This document shows positions 40,229 to 52,634 of a stretch of 64,000 bases of DNA, one piece after another (the stretch's first letter is position 1; each line of letters begins with the position of its first letter). The notes beneath the pieces were generated by a model. The model had not been told where the DNA came from and ran no database searches. It saw nothing but the letters and a program-made list of their open reading frames with translations. This DNA comes from Aldrovandia affinis. Taxonomy: Eukaryota; Chordata; Actinopteri; Notacanthiformes; Halosauridae. Location of the stretch: positions 62,001 to 126,000 of the forward strand of contig JAINUG010000135.1 of NCBI GenBank assembly GCA_029706075.1, written 5' to 3'. The position numbers and the translations under genes were made by a program.

Positions 40229-42369
40229 ATGACATGATGATCTTGAACTCATTTTATAAATCAATTCCTCTGTTCTCAGATATTAATTTTGGTTTTCTGA
40301 CCTCAGACTCAGTGAAAGGACCCGTTGGAACTTTGTGGATAGATGTAGTATGTCAGTCCTGAATTATACTAAAATGCTACTAAATAATTCTAAAATACTA
40401 GAATGTATCCCAATGGATTGGCATTCTGTCAAGTCTGCAGCAGTTGGCTTGGTGTTCTACTCGAGTGTTCTTACTGAACAGTAAATAAACACGGTTTGTA
40501 TAGACAATTATATAGGGATGGGGCGCTCTCTTTAACTGACACTTCTAGAGGGATGTGGAGCATCTCTCAAACTGTAAATCAACAACACTTTAACTCACTG
40601 AAACGAGATGGCTCTGCGAGCTTTACCCAAGTAAAAGATTTAAATTTCATCCAAAGCCCCTGCCGAAACAAGGTGAAGCACGCCTCCTGCCTTTCGGTGC
40701 GCTCGACTCATGGCAGAGCGTTCCAGCGCTTGCTCAAAAGGTTACAGACCTTTCATGTGCATTACTATCAGTGTCAATTCCTGCAGGGTTACGTTTTTTC
40801 TTTTTCCTCCTAAGCACCACAGTGCGCGGTGGGGAAAGCGCTTTTCCCGTTGCCGTGGTAAAAGACTGGCTGGCGAGCGGCGTCCGGGGTGAGAGGTGAA
40901 TGGCGGAGTGGTGAAATGTATACGCCCTGCGCTTTAACTCCTACCGCGGCATCGCGGTGTGTGCTTTACACTGGGAACTTTGTAGTTATTTATCAAACCA
41001 GCTGCCAATCAGCCATGTGTGAAGGAGCACGAATGGGGAATTTGGTTGGGGAGGGGGGCGGGTTAAATTGCTGGATTAAAAAGCGGTTGCTGTCAACAAA
41101 GATTGAGCAGCGGGGAGCGGTGAAATGAACCCTGCTGTACTCAAACAAATGGTTTTTTAAAAATTCTTTTCTGTATTTTTTACTCTTTATTTTTTGTCAC
41201 TGGTTGTTGGATTTTGTTCTTCCAAATCATTTGTCTTTTCTGTAGTCCAGCAATTAAAAGAAAGAAAAAGAAAATGAGCACTTCTTTACTTAACTACTGT
41301 GTTTTGTGTCAGAATCATGTATGCCACATAACGATTTTGACTGAATAAAAGTGCTGGATATTCTACATGAATTATGTATTTACTTTGTATTGATGGATTG
41401 CCTAAGTTTTTCTTTTTTTTTATCTTACTTTAGACCTGAGTTAATCAATCATGCTGAACCATTTCCATTTTAACAGCTGCAATTAGCTCTTTGTCATGAT
41501 GGTAATTTATTATAATTGCATTTTAGGACCCTTCTTCTGGTGTTTATGGAAGAATAGTTCCTACACAGTAAAAAAAAAAAAAAAAGAAGCCACAGTAGAA
41601 GTAGTAGTGGGGGGCAGGGGGGTTGGTTACTGCTGGCTAACTAGCTCATCTACTGGGGGGTGAGGTGGGGGTTGGGGGCACAAATAAAGCTTGTTTGAAC
41701 ATTGCAGGGGATGTTCCCCCTAGTAATTCCTCAAAATTATTATAGTTGAGTCTACTGTGCTGTCTGCTTGAATCTCCACCAGAAAATCACCCAGTTTACA
41801 AGAGATGAGCCAGTTAGCCATACAAATAGAGCTTGCAAATTACATAGCCAGCTAGTTAGCTTTCTGACTTTAGTCACTTAGCTAGTTAGGTTAGTTGTCT
41901 ACTTATTGTGGTCCATAAGATGTCCAGCTAGCTTTGCCAGAAGTATTACATTTAGTCAGGTGTTGCATCATATTCAGTCCTTCCATGAAATCATGTTCTC
42001 CTTCTGGAGTCCTGTCGGTCAAAGCTAAACGTGCGAATGTTAAGCTTTAAGCTGCTCAGTGTGCTTATTTATTATGAGGTGAATTTGAGGACTATGTTGA
42101 AAATGTGTATATCCGGTCTGTCACCCAGCATCAGCCTCCGATTGGACGAAGATGTTTTGGCAAGGGAAAGACATATGCAAGTAAGTCAACATAAAAAATA
42201 AAAAATTAACATTTAATTTGGTACAATATATATACTACTTGCTATTATGTTAGTCAGCTTTATGATCAATTCAGTACCATTATAGTTTTATTAAATGTGT
42301 AATATATAATATAAATATATATATATACGTAGATGCTACAGAAATGCAGGAAATGAATAGACTCATGCC
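40229..42369. other. Unique sequence with GTTAGCTAG-rich stretch
   Basis: 40490-40880 is complex and possibly regulatory. 41840-41940 contains repeated TAGCTAGTTAG motifs, also seen at 53160-53240 and 63660-63850, which are common in fish intergenic DNA. No gene recognised. Confidence 0.45.
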
Positions 42370-43050
42370 CACATGACCTTGGTGAGGTGTAGACAGAGCC
42401 CCATGTCCTATTGTCTGAGACCCCCCCATGATCATATCAAAGTTTGGCCCTTGGGTACTTGTGCTCTGTGTATCATCATATTCTGCTCAGAATCCCCAAA
42501 ACAAATACCGCACTCGGTCTGTCGTCATTCCGGGCTGCTGCAGCCAGAGACTGGAACAATTTGAAAAAAAAACTAAAACTGGACAATTTTATCCCAAAGT
42601 CAGTTTTCAAGGACTCTATTATGGACATTCTCACTGATACATGCTGCTGCTCTAATATTCCCTAACCCCTGTCTGTTGCCTGCCTGCTGTTGTCCCATGC
42701 ATGCTTTTGCTCTCTTGCTGCTGCTGTTTGTTTTGCCTGTCTGTCTTAATGCCTGTCCTGTGTATGCTACTCTTGTTCTGTTGCTGTTCTTTGTTCTTTT
42801 ATTGTATTGCCTGATCTTGTATGTAAGTAGAGGGTGTGTTGGAAATGTTTGGATGTGTGCTGCTGTCTTTTAACTGTTGAAATGTTTTGGATGTGTACCG
42901 CTGTCTTTTTTAACTTAACTTTTGACATTCCCTTTTAGCCCCTTTCCCCTTCCCTCAAGAGGCTTTGCCTTTTGCCAGGCCGCCATTGTAAATAAGAATT
43001 TGTTCTTAATGGCTTGCCTGGTTTAATAAAGTTAAAAATAAAAATAAAAA
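42370..43050 (+). mobile_element. L2-like LINE 3' end
   Basis: A C-terminal coding scrap reads TALGLSSFRAAAARDWNNLK and continues KLKLDNFIPKSVFKDSIMD in the frame near 42500-42620, as in L2/Jockey-type LINE ORFs. About 400 bp of C/T-rich 3' untranslated region follows. The end GTAAATAAGAATTTGTTCTT, then TGCCTGGTTTAATAAAG with an AAAATA-repeat tail, is recognised from fish L2-type LINEs. The rest of the element is missing. Confidence 0.8.
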
Positions 43051-43737
43051 TCACGTGTATTTAGAAAGACACAAAAAAAGCAAGCAGCCTTCATTAAGCT
43101 GCTTCTTGTCATCTCGGATGACTTGGCAAAGTCACAAGAGGAGACTTTTAGGAGTATTTGATAATGGTAGCAGAGGGTAGCTTGAATTTTTCCCATCAAA
43201 AGAAACACGTGCTATTCTTTAGTTCTACTGTAGAGTTGTTTTTTTAAAGTTTTTTTTACTTTCACCCAAAGTGACTTAACTTTCATTTGAGTTTTCCCCA
43301 GTTTCTTCAAAAAGAAACATCAAGGCCCCGAAGCCTCTCCGTTCTGTCAGTTGGTGTATGGAAGACATTTTGTTACATAACACCAACTCATCTCACACTT
43401 TGTTCACATTTGGCTATGTTGTAACTCTGTAGTTAGATTGTAATAACAGGCAAATGTTGTGTTATGTGTATGCATGTTTCACATTGTTTAATACGTTGTG
43501 TGATCACATTGAGGGTTTGGATTTATTTGTACTGGAGTTAGATTCAGGGTAGAGCATGGTTCAAGGTCAGAGGGATGGTGTTGAATTTGGAGTTATGGTC
43601 AGGATGGAGGGAAGGATTATTTATATGTCCTGTACGATCGTGAAAACCACTCTTGTGTCCAACTCATGTGTTACTATGCGTTTGACCTGCAGCTATGTGG
43701 CATTACATACCTGAAGTAATTATACTATTGAACGAGA
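43051..43737. other. Unique sequence
   Basis: Nothing recognised. Confidence 0.4.
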
Positions 43738-43739
43738 GA

Positions 43740-43805
43740 ACATAAGAAAGTTTGATGACTAGAGCAGGCCTTTCAGCCCATCTAGGTCTACCATGGTTCC
43801 TACTG
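43740..43805 (-). mobile_element. CR1-like LINE 3' tail, reverse orientation
   Basis: ACATAAGAAAG followed by CCTTTCAGCCCATCTAGGTC is the reverse complement of the tail seen at 39917-40039 (CTAGATGGGCCGAACGG...TTCTTATGT). Very short. Confidence 0.75.
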
Positions 43806-43807
43806 TG

Positions 43808-43996
43808 TAGACCGGGGGTGTCCAGATGGTGTGGGTGCAGGTTTTTGTTCTTGCCCAGCAATAAAGCACCAACTAATCAACTAATCGAGGTTTTAATTGA
43901 AGACTATGATTTGTTTGATGTTTTAGTCCTGTGCTACAAAAGCCTGCACTCGCCTACACCAGCCGTACTGGGATAAGTTTGGACACCCTTGGTCTA
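43808..43996. mobile_element. Short MITE with 16-bp inverted termini
   Basis: TAGACCGGGGGTGTCC (43808-43823) and GGACACCCTTGGTCTA (43981-43996) match at 14 of 16 positions as inverted repeats. The 189-bp body contains GGTGTGGGTGCAGGTTTTTG, a stretch common in fish non-autonomous hAT-like elements. No target duplication could be confirmed. Confidence 0.8.
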
Positions 43997-45957
43997 GAGA
44001 ATATTGAACACTGTGCCTAGCCAAGTCCTGAGTACCCTAAGTGTCTCTGCTTCTAATATGGTCCCCTTGAACTGTTTGTGCATTTGCACTGCAGTTGTTG
44101 CTGGTGTTATTTCTGAAAAGCAGGATGGGAGAACTTGCTAGATTTACTGTATGGTGGAAAACAGAGTCTGGTAAGGTGGGTAGTTGGCCTGTGAAATTCT
44201 GTTGTGTTCCAGCATGAATGCATTTTCAGATTCACAACTTGGAGAGGTATAATCTAATTTTATCTATCAGTATTTGTTTTCCTGTTGCAGGAGAACAAGA
44301 AAGGCACTGAGCTTTTTCATATAAAGATGAATCTGAAATGAATTATACATCAGGAAAAATAATCATTTTTTGAAGAACAATCTTATTGCCGATATTTCCC
44401 TGTCTGAAATTAAATTAGGTTGTCGATATTAATGTGTGTTCTTGGATATTTGGTTTGGGTTGTCATAAAAATATTTTCCTCACAGCTGAAAATTGACCCT
44501 TTGATGATTTTCGGGAGAATGCATATCATTGTGACAGTGGCAGGTTTTGGTAACTTAGCTTCAGAAAACAATATAGTGTATACCTCTTCAACTCTAGCGT
44601 TAGGACATGCAATGACCGAGTAGAGCCTTAAACTTTTATTAATGTGAATTTGAGTTGAGTAGACAAACTCACACCCTCATTAGAGCACATTTGACAGTTT
44701 TATAGCCTTCCTAATAATAATTCAGAATACAGACACACAAATTAGTGGGTAATTGTCCTGTCGGACGCAAGGACAAATGCACTATGTGAATATCAACCAA
44801 CATATGTTGTATTTAATATGCCATCTGGGGAGGTTGTCTGATTTGCTGGATCCTTCCACTGGGTGGTGCAGTGCATGTGACGCTACCCTTGATCAGGTTA
44901 GATATGCAAGTTAAAAAAAATGTGTTATGAATTTAAAAACGGCACGTGATGACACCGAATCGTCTTTGTTGATATACAGGGCTTCGAGCTGCTGGCATGA
45001 GCATTCACAGCAAGCACAGCAAAGAAACTAAGGTGCACCATGACCTGATCTGATAATTAAATGATTGCTCTCACACTTGCACACATTGCACTCACACTTC
45101 AGGCCCTTGGGAAACCTTTGCACCGTCTCTCCAGTGGCATTTTGTAGTCGTTAGAGCTATAGCTCGTATAGCTCTTTATAGTTGAGTTTTAGTTTAGTGG
45201 TCTACATTTTCTTCCAGCTCTAATTGTTGGATGGGGCTACTGTAAAAATGCATCATAATGGTGCACGATGGACTTTAGGATTCATTGTGTAGTGGAAACC
45301 GAATGCTCCTGTCCTTCCGTTACTGTTTTCGAAAGACTCCCCATGTCTTTTGCCCCAAATTGATTGGCCTTCCATTGAAAATGACTTCTGTTGAAATAAA
45401 GGGTGTCACTGGTCAAGCAACTTCATTGATTTCAATAGGGGGCTGGTGACGATTGGAAATTGACTATTTTCAAGCTGGACATGAAAAAGAAAAAAAGAAA
45501 GAAAAAAAAGGCACAAAATGAAGGGTAGCGGCGGGGCATGGAGGATGACCGTTGATCCTTGAGGGCAGTGTACGGCGTGCAGGAAAACAAAAACTGGCAC
45601 CACCGGATTTCTTTAAGGTTTGGTCTCCCCGCTCACATAATTTAGACCTGGTGCCCACTCTGATCACTCAAAATCTGATTGCTGCTGATTAGAGTTTAAA
45701 CACAAAGCTGGTGTGGATTATGCTTGTCAGGGAGCATGTGGGCCTCAAACGTCGCCTGGCAGGCAGGAGCACAGGTGGGCATGACTCTGGCAGTCGGGGC
45801 CCACCGCAAAACAGGTGTTCTGCCTCGCCCCTTTTATTTTGCTGTCTGTTCCGGGCAAATCCGCACAGATGTTGATTGGATGTTATTTATTTATTTATTT
45901 GTTCATTTTGGTGGGCAGACACGGAGCGGGGATGGGTGGGGAGGGGTATGGAAACAC
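43997..45957. other. Unique sequence, no gene seen
   Basis: A/T-rich DNA. A purine tract lies at 45480-45510. No element recognised. Confidence 0.45.
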
Positions 45958-45983
45958 CTGCTGCTGCTGCTGCTGCTGCTGCT
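45958..45983. repeat. (CTG)n trinucleotide repeat
   Basis: Eight full CTG units plus CT, uninterrupted. No exon context is evident. Confidence 0.95.
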
Positions 45984-46019
45984 AAAGTGGAGCTGATGAG
46001 AGAACGGTGGATGGGCCCA

Positions 46020-46029
46020 TACACACACA

Positions 46030-46068
<39 letters not shown>
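46020..46068. repeat. (CA)n microsatellite
   Basis: ACACACACACATTC followed by about 35 bp of CA repeats. Confidence 0.95.
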
Positions 46069-47309
46069 AGGGCTCTCCTGCCAGCAGCTTGCCCGAGCCA
46101 GGACAGCTGTACCCTCAGCCCGACTGTGCCCCGTCTCAGCATCCATTAGCTTCGGCAGTGTGGAGACCCACGCCCCAACACGCAGAGTCCTGTGCCAAGA
46201 CATACCATCTTACATGAGAGACAGGACCGGGGGGCCAAAAACGGTACAACTAGTCTGCGCGTAGACGGATTTAAATGGGGCTGCTGGCCGCCGTGGCGTG
46301 CTGCGCAGACAAACGAGACCGATGCCTTCATTTGCATTTGGAGATGCACTTAAAGATGGAATGTTATGATGGCACCATTCTCCAAGTGGTGTTGTTTGCG
46401 ACATTTGGTGGATGTGGGTAGTGTTACTTTTTTCGCTCTCCCTCTCTCTGTCTTCCTTTCTCACTTTAATGGGAGATTGGGATGTGCTGCGTTCCATCTA
46501 AGCCCTTTTGTTATCTGCCTTTTGTTATTTTTGGATTGTGTTGTATAATACCCGTCGGAAAATGAGAGGGGAACTGGAAAAAAGTATTAAAAAACCGACA
46601 ACTGGGTTGGAGCCATCCGGTGATTGCCGCTTAGGCGAGGAAAACGGGTGCAGCTCGGGGGGTGCGTCCTGCTCCGTGAGTTTTAGATGGGCGAGCGTGG
46701 ATGAGACTTGGATCAGATCAGGCACCGTCAACTTTATCCTCACCCCCTTCAGACGAAAGGCAGCGCGAAGACGCCGCGATCGCTGACTGAGCTGATCTCG
46801 CCCGGCTCTTTGAGTTATTCTGCTCAAGCGCTAATGGATTTTGGAGGCTGATAAATAAATCAAGTTTTTTAAACCGGGGAACAAAAGGAGAAGGGTTCCT
46901 CCTGAGCGTTCTCTCTCCCTCTCTGAGCGCGGGCGGGAGGATTAAGGTTACGGCACAGAACAGACGAAGTGACTGATGGGCCTCTTCCTCCCGTTAACTG
47001 CGGTAATGAAAGTGAATTATAAAACAGTCAATCTCTTCGCTTGAATCGCAGTTCAGGTGCACTTCAAAGATTTCTGTGCAGGTGTGCGCGCGCGCGCGCG
47101 TGTGTCGAGGGCGCGTGTTTTTGTTCAACTTTAATAGAGTTCAGTAATCGCGTTGAGAGTTGAACGGTCCTCGTGTTGTGGAGAGCAGGCATGGCCCTTT
47201 GACGAGCTGGCATTTTGGATGCTTCAGCTCTGAATGCTTTTGCAGCTCGATGGGTTGGGGGAATGTTTGCATGGTGCTGTTTTAAAAAAAATTCAAGAAT
47301 TATGAGTGC
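46069..47309. other. Unique sequence, partly GC-rich
   Basis: 46930-47060 (GGATTAAGGTTACGGC, GCGGTAATGAAAGTGAATTA) is a candidate regulatory patch, followed by a (GC)n run at 47088-47102. No exon recognised; the 92-codon frame at 46508 ends in a basic stretch without known motif. Confidence 0.45.
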
Positions 47310-47580
47310 GGCATTCTTGGTAGGGTCACCCAGGGATGGAGGGGTTCAGTTGGCCGGGTTGTCCGTGTCTCGTCATACACCAGCGACCCCCGCTGGCCAA
47401 CCGACCGCCCGCAGTCTGCTGGTATGAAGCTGTGCTTACAGTGACTTCCTCCATATCTGTGCACGCTTAACCTGTAGGCCGTGGTGTTTCGGAGAAGAGC
47501 ACGTGCTCGTCCACGCTCTCCTGAATTGACAGTGGGGGTTGCAGGGGAGAAAAAAGTGAGAAAAGCATAAAAATAAAAAT
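47310..47580 (+). mobile_element. SINE-C-like repeat, copy 1
   Basis: Shares CCAGCGACCCCCGCTGG and GTGTTTCGGAGAAGAGCACG, then CAGTGGGGGTTGCAGGGG, with the reverse complement of 52640-52935. Ends with an A-rich AAATAAAAATG tail. It lacks a clear tRNA box in the part I can align, so 'SINE' is inferred from size and tail. Confidence 0.65.
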
Positions 47581-47880
47581 GTCATTGAAAGAAGATGGTC
47601 ACAGAAGATACTGCAGTGTGCTGATTTGAGGTGTGGGTGGGGCTAACAAAGGGAGCCCACTGAGTTGGGTTCTGGAGATGAGACTAGTGCTTCTACACTC
47701 ACCTTCATGAGGTCGAATCTAAACCATATAGCCAGGTCCGAGTGTGGGGGCCATGTGCCGCCATGACACTCTAGAAGTCAATGTAATAGCCCATGAACAC
47801 ATATTCTTAATTATGCAGAGGAGTAATCTAGAGACTGGATGGCATTAGTGCATATTTTTCATTTTTTCATTTATAGTTTC
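47581..47880. other. Unique sequence
   Basis: Nothing recognised. Confidence 0.4.
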
Positions 47881-47884
47881 ACAT

Positions 47885-48220
47885 TTTTCCCTGTTTTTCT
47901 CCCGATTTGGTTGCCAATTATACCCTCTATTTATATCAATTCACCCTCCCCCACGAGACCGCCACCCGCCCTCTGGGTAACGAGCCAATTTCCTCTTTCG
48001 AGATGGAACCCGACCACGTACACCCTCACATCTGACCACGTGCCTGCTCACCCTTCTCCCTCCCCCTGGGGCAGACAACCAAATGCCACCCCGATTGGGG
48101 CTGGCGACCAGGGCCGGTCTGGTAAAGTCACAGGTTTTGAACCGCGTCCCTGACAGGCAGCACACACCGTATCAGACCAGCCAAAATACGGTGTGTTAGA
48201 CCGCTACGCTATCCGCCGCC
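47885..48220 (-). mobile_element. SINE-D: a different tRNA head on a SINE-A-like tail
   Basis: On the minus strand the head reads GGCGGCGGATAGCGTAGCGG and carries a B-box-like GGTTCAAAACC (complement of about 48133-48143). The tail (GAGGGTATAATTGGCAACCA, then AAATCGGGAGAAAAAC) resembles the SINE-A tail (GGGTGCAATTGGCTACTAAA...GGGAGAAAAA). Head and middle differ from SINE-A, so this appears to be a related composite SINE. The recognition of the head as tRNA-derived is moderate. Confidence 0.65.
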
Positions 48221-49974
48221 CATTAGTGCACGTTTAAAGTCATACCTCTTCATCCAATATTTTGCTAACCTATGTATAGCATACATGTAAGTACAGTTTA
48301 TCATTGTTTGGTGTTCTCTCACGATTGTTTTTATTACTTAAAAATATTGGTAATACACTCATTATACAATTTTTGTCGACATTAGGCAAACCATTACTAG
48401 CTAAACATTAAAAGTCGCAAGTGCTAACATGTTTATTATGGAGATTGGAGATATGGAGATGAAGGATGTTGTGGTTAATAAACTGTCTCTTCAGTTTATT
48501 TCCCTCATATTGGCCACGCTCTCACGTTCCCTTACGGGTGCCGCGGCTGTTTGATGGAGCCTTCTCTGGGTGAACTCCCGGTGCAGAGACGGCGAGGGAG
48601 CTGACAGTCATTATCAGTCCACAGCTGTCACTTCCCTGGTGAGACAGACGGGAGAGGGGCAGAGACGGGCGAACAGGGGAGAGATGCGACGGCGGCTGTA
48701 GCGGGTTGCTATGGCAAGCGCGCGCGAGAAGCGTGTCAGGCCTCATTCGGTACGACAGCAGTGGGCCACGCAAGCCTCGCTTCGCCCTGGGTCCTTACCA
48801 GGCCGATTCGGCAGGCACCTTCATCATACCTCACAGCCCCCCATTTAATTGGTCCGCATCAGTGCCTGCTGTCACTCACTCTCTGCTCGGAAAAATACAG
48901 ATGTAGTGCCCCATAACACCCCCTCCCTCCCCATTCGTGTGTAAATCTGAATTGCAGATAGGGAGCAGGGGGTGAACCGCGGCTCTACCGACAATGCAGT
49001 GTGGGGCCGGTAATGATCTGCCCTATCAGTTTACCAGTTTCCACCTGAAGCGGCCCACAATGCCCTGGGGCTGGAGGCATAACAGTTGTCTGTGTGAGGA
49101 GCTGCTTTCTGTCCCCCAGCATAGTGAGCGAGGGAGAGAGCGAGAGAGCGAGGGAAAGTGAGTTTAGAGTGAGTTAGATTTAACATTCCGGTCCTGGAGT
49201 ACTTTTAATTTTTTCTCCCCTTCCGGAGCCAGCTTTAAAGCATTGCAGACTGAGTCCCTAGCTTAATGGCCCTTGTCTTATTTGAGCAGGGCATTCAACT
49301 TCATATGAATTGCAGATGCCCTTTAGCTGTAGAGAGGAGCCAAAATACGTCTAATGAACCTTTTAGATTTTACTGTTAAACCTACCATAAAACACCCGGT
49401 GTGCAAGAGACCACAGTCGCACTTAGGGGAATTCAGCCCACTAAAAATTTTGTCTCAATAGGCAGAAGGGGAGAAACGAGTATTTATGCAGCTTTATTCG
49501 GAAGTAGATGCAAGTTTCGGCCATTTTTTTCCAACTGCCGATCTGGTCAAGATATTTGGGCATGCGGAATGTAGTATGAAGCGTTGTGTTATGTATAAAA
49601 ACTGTGCATTTTATTCCATTTGTTCACATTAAAATGTACACTGCACATTTCTGTCGCCTTAACGCTGTGGTGTCTTCCAAAACAATTTTCCTGTTCATAT
49701 CCTTTAACATCTGACAGAATCAAGGACATGGCATTCCACACTAATGTACAGGAGTTGAGAGTTTGCTTTGCCCTTGTTTTTTGGTTTGAGTTTAAGGAAC
49801 GCAAACGCTTTGTGTAAAATCACATTGCACTCAAATGGCAAACTGGTGAAACTGGGGGAGAAAAAATAAATAAATAAAAATCCTTTGGGGAATCTTTAAT
49901 ATTTCAGGAGTCATTGACAGAATGATTTGAAAAGATGCGCTTTGTACTAATGCTGAAGGCAAGTTCTGTGAGCA
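48221..49974. other. Unique sequence
   Basis: 48530-48910 is GC-rich. 48995-49340 is complex and might be regulatory. A GAGCGAGAGAGC tract lies at 49130-49155. No gene recognised. Confidence 0.45.
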
Positions 49975-50820
49975 TAGTGGGGGATCTTTGACCATTCCTC
50001 CATACAGAATCTTTCAACATCCTTCAGATCCTTGCGGTCTGCACTTGTGGACTGCCCTTTTCAATTCAAGTTTCCAATTCAGCATTGGAGCACATTATTA
50101 GGCAAAATGTAGCTTTTTGACCACGCACACCAGCATTAGGTTTTAGTGTCAGAAGGTTGCTTATATTGAAGAGAACATTATACCTATGGTGAAATATGGT
50201 GGTGGATCTTTGATGTTATGGGGTTGTTTTTCATCTACAGGTCCTGGGGTTCTTGTTAAGGTCAATGCAAGCATGAACTCCAGCAAGTATCAAGACATTT
50301 TGGCCAAAATCCTGGTTCCCCCTGCCAGGAAGATGACGTTTAGCTGCAAATGGATAATCCCAGCAAAACAATAATCCCAAGCGTACCTTAAAATCAACCA
50401 AGAAATTGTTAACTGACCACAAAATGATTGTTTTGCAATGGCCATCTGTCTCCAAACTTGAACCTGATTGAATTTTGAATTGAAGAGGGCAGTCCACAAG
50501 CGCAGATCTGAAGGATCTTGAAAAATTCTGATAGGACGAACGGTAGAAGATCCTCCCAACATGTTCACCAATCTCACAAAACACTATTGATTACATACAT
50601 TGTATGTAGATTTTTTTTTGTCAGATTTTATTTAAAATAAATGTTACAGGTGGGAATAATTGTGACACTGCTTTTGTAAAAAATATTGTTAAACAACATA
50701 TTTTTCTCTGAGCAATTGTATTAGTACAAAATAACATAATTTCCTATTTTTTGAGCAATATAGCCAATTTTTTATACAGCCTTTTTTGTTCATCTCTATC
50801 AAGGGTGTGAATAATTTTGG
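49975..50820. mobile_element. Two Tc1-like fragments in opposite orientation, family 'GGGTGTGAATAATTTTGG'
   Basis: 49985-50085 carries the C-terminal transposase region on the minus strand (same text as 57900-57985, GGACTGCCC...CAATTC). From 50186 to about 50580 the same gene runs on the plus strand. The right end is GTGTGAATAATTTTGG near 50805-50820. The 49985-50085 and 50480-50580 blocks are therefore inverted copies about 400 bp apart. Either two insertions or an inversion with deletion made this structure. Confidence 0.78.
50186..50580 (+). pseudogene. Tc1-like transposase fragment
   Basis: Starts in frame as [20 protein letters not shown], then NSSKYQDILAKILVPPARK up to 50374. Homology continues in other frames through the DDE region, with a weak Q...DPK remnant, and to the C-terminal region near 50490-50560. 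Multiple stops; the second catalytic Asp is not recoverable in frame. Confidence 0.8.
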
Positions 50821-51675
50821 AATTAACTGTTTATATGTGTAAACCTGATATTGCTCTAGCAGAAACAAGTAACGATAAAAAATGTAATTATACATCACAG
50901 AGACACTGCAAGATACAGGAAGCTCAGCGCTGGTTTCAATCATCACAGAGCAATGTAAGGGCAATGGGTGTCATTAATCATATCAAAAGCCTTTGCCTTA
51001 TCTGACCGTTAAAGACCACGGTGATTGCAACCCTGAACCATGTGCTGAGTCTGTTGAAAGATGTGCAATTCGTATTCACAAGCAGAGTCCATATTAGGAC
51101 GCAATGCTCTTGACGGCTCTTTTGCAAGAGGCAGGAATTAATGATCGTATAATGATTAAACATTAGTCCATCTAAGTATGATTCAGGAGTCAGGATTTGC
51201 ATATCCATTTTGAATTCAGTCGAAGCTGCTTGAGGAAAAAAACAGAAGCAAAAGCTCACGGTATCATCACTCAGACACCGCTCTTAAGAAAACGACTTAT
51301 TTTAGTTTTACAAGTGCTCGGAGACAAAAAGGCACCGCAAGTGTGTTTCCCCCATCAATCTGGGTACACGGTAATGAAAAATAACAGGATCAATGCGGTT
51401 TTAAGTAATGCATTCAACAAAATTTTTGTCCTTCCCGAGATGAAAAGAACCTACTTTTCAAAGTACGCTACCTGCGCTGCTCCCAGCAACATAATATTAC
51501 AGCTGCTTTAATGGGGTTGGCATTTAAAACAAAACAAAAATAAAACCAACTGCTGTTTTGAACCCTCCACACGTTCACCAGTGGCGGCTGAAGACACAGA
51601 CAGTGGGGTGGGGGAGTGGGGGCAGTAGTGGGGTGGGGGATGGGGGCAGTCGAGTCTGCTCCTAGATGATATACC
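50821..51675. other. Unique sequence with a possible regulatory segment
   Basis: 50930-51250 is complex (GGGTGTCATTAATCATATC, GGAATTAATGATCG) and A/T-leaning, a candidate conserved non-coding element. G-rich stretch at 51600-51645. Confidence 0.4.
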
Positions 51676-51687
51676 ACTGTGGAACAC

Positions 51688-52050
51688 CCATCCATCCATC
51701 CATTATCTAAGCCGCTTATTCCTGGTCAGGGTCGCGGGGGGCTGGAGCCCATCCCAGCATGCGTTCCGGGCGAGAGGCAGGAATACACCCTGGACAGGTC
51801 GCCAATCCATCTCAGGGCACTACATACACCATTCACTCACACACTCATACCTACGGGCAATTTAGACTCTCCAATTAGCCTAACATGCATGTCTTTGGAC
51901 TGTGGGAGGAAACCGGAGTACCCGGAGGAAACCCACGCAGACACGGGGAGAACATGCAAACTCCGCACAGAAAGGCCCCCGGCCTGGATTCGAACCCGAG
52001 ACCTTCTTGCTGTGAGGCGACAGTGCTATCCACTGCACCACCGTGCCGCT
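51688..52050 (-). mobile_element. SINE-E, tRNA-headed with (GGAT)n tail and a 12-bp target duplication
   Basis: Minus strand: head GCGGCACGGTGGTGCAGTGG (A-box region), B box GGTTCGAATCC (complement of 51986-51996), a body with CGTGTCTGCGTGGGTTTCC, and a tail of GGAT repeats. ACTGTGGAACAC flanks it on both sides (51676-51687 and 52051-52062), a perfect 12-bp duplication. The match to a common fish 'GGCGGCACGGTGGTGCAG' SINE is from recollection. Confidence 0.93.
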
Positions 52051-52062
52051 ACTGTGGAACAC

Positions 52063-52634
52063 GTGTCTTTTTAAAAAAATTCTCCGAACCGCGTCCCGGG
52101 GCTCCGGTGAGCGGCGCAGGCTTTGACCGGCCCCACCGCGGTGAGAGGACACGGCTGACAGAGGTCCGCACTGCTGCATTCCCGGGCCTCATTATGGCCC
52201 GGGCCGTCCAATTAGAAAGCGGTAATTGATCGCCTGCTTGCCAGTCCTTCCTCTCTCTCTCTGTTTCATGGAGGTCGACTCGAGGTCAATTTAAAATTCA
52301 TCGGAAACTGTGTCAACTGTGTCAACTCCAAATGTTTGCTGTGGCCTTCTCTGTGCCGAGAGCTTGTTAAAGGGGGCCCCCCGACTGGTTTGTGGCCTAC
52401 TTTCAAAAACAACGATCTTCCCCCCTGCCATTGGAACCCCTACCACCCCAATGCATGGCCAAGCCCCGACACCCTCTGCTTTTTCTCAATCAATTTCTCA
52501 ATCAATCAAGTCATACTGCCCAAACTCAGTGGTAGCTTTCGTACATGTTGCATACATACAGAAAGGTTTTCCTGCTTAAGGAAGAGGGAAAAGGTTTTTT
52601 TCTACTGTAAATACTTCGCTTCTTTCCTTTTTGA
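52063..52634. other. Unique sequence
   Basis: Short tandem TCAACTGTG units at 52313-52330 and CAATCAATTTCTCAATCAATCAA at 52488-52510. No gene. Confidence 0.45.

Noticed and set aside
46508-46786. Small basic protein
   Set aside because: No family wording; the Arg-rich end comes from a CG-rich stretch and there is no start or splice context.
51986-52050. tRNA gene on the minus strand
   Set aside because: It is the tRNA-like head of SINE-E, bounded by a target duplication.
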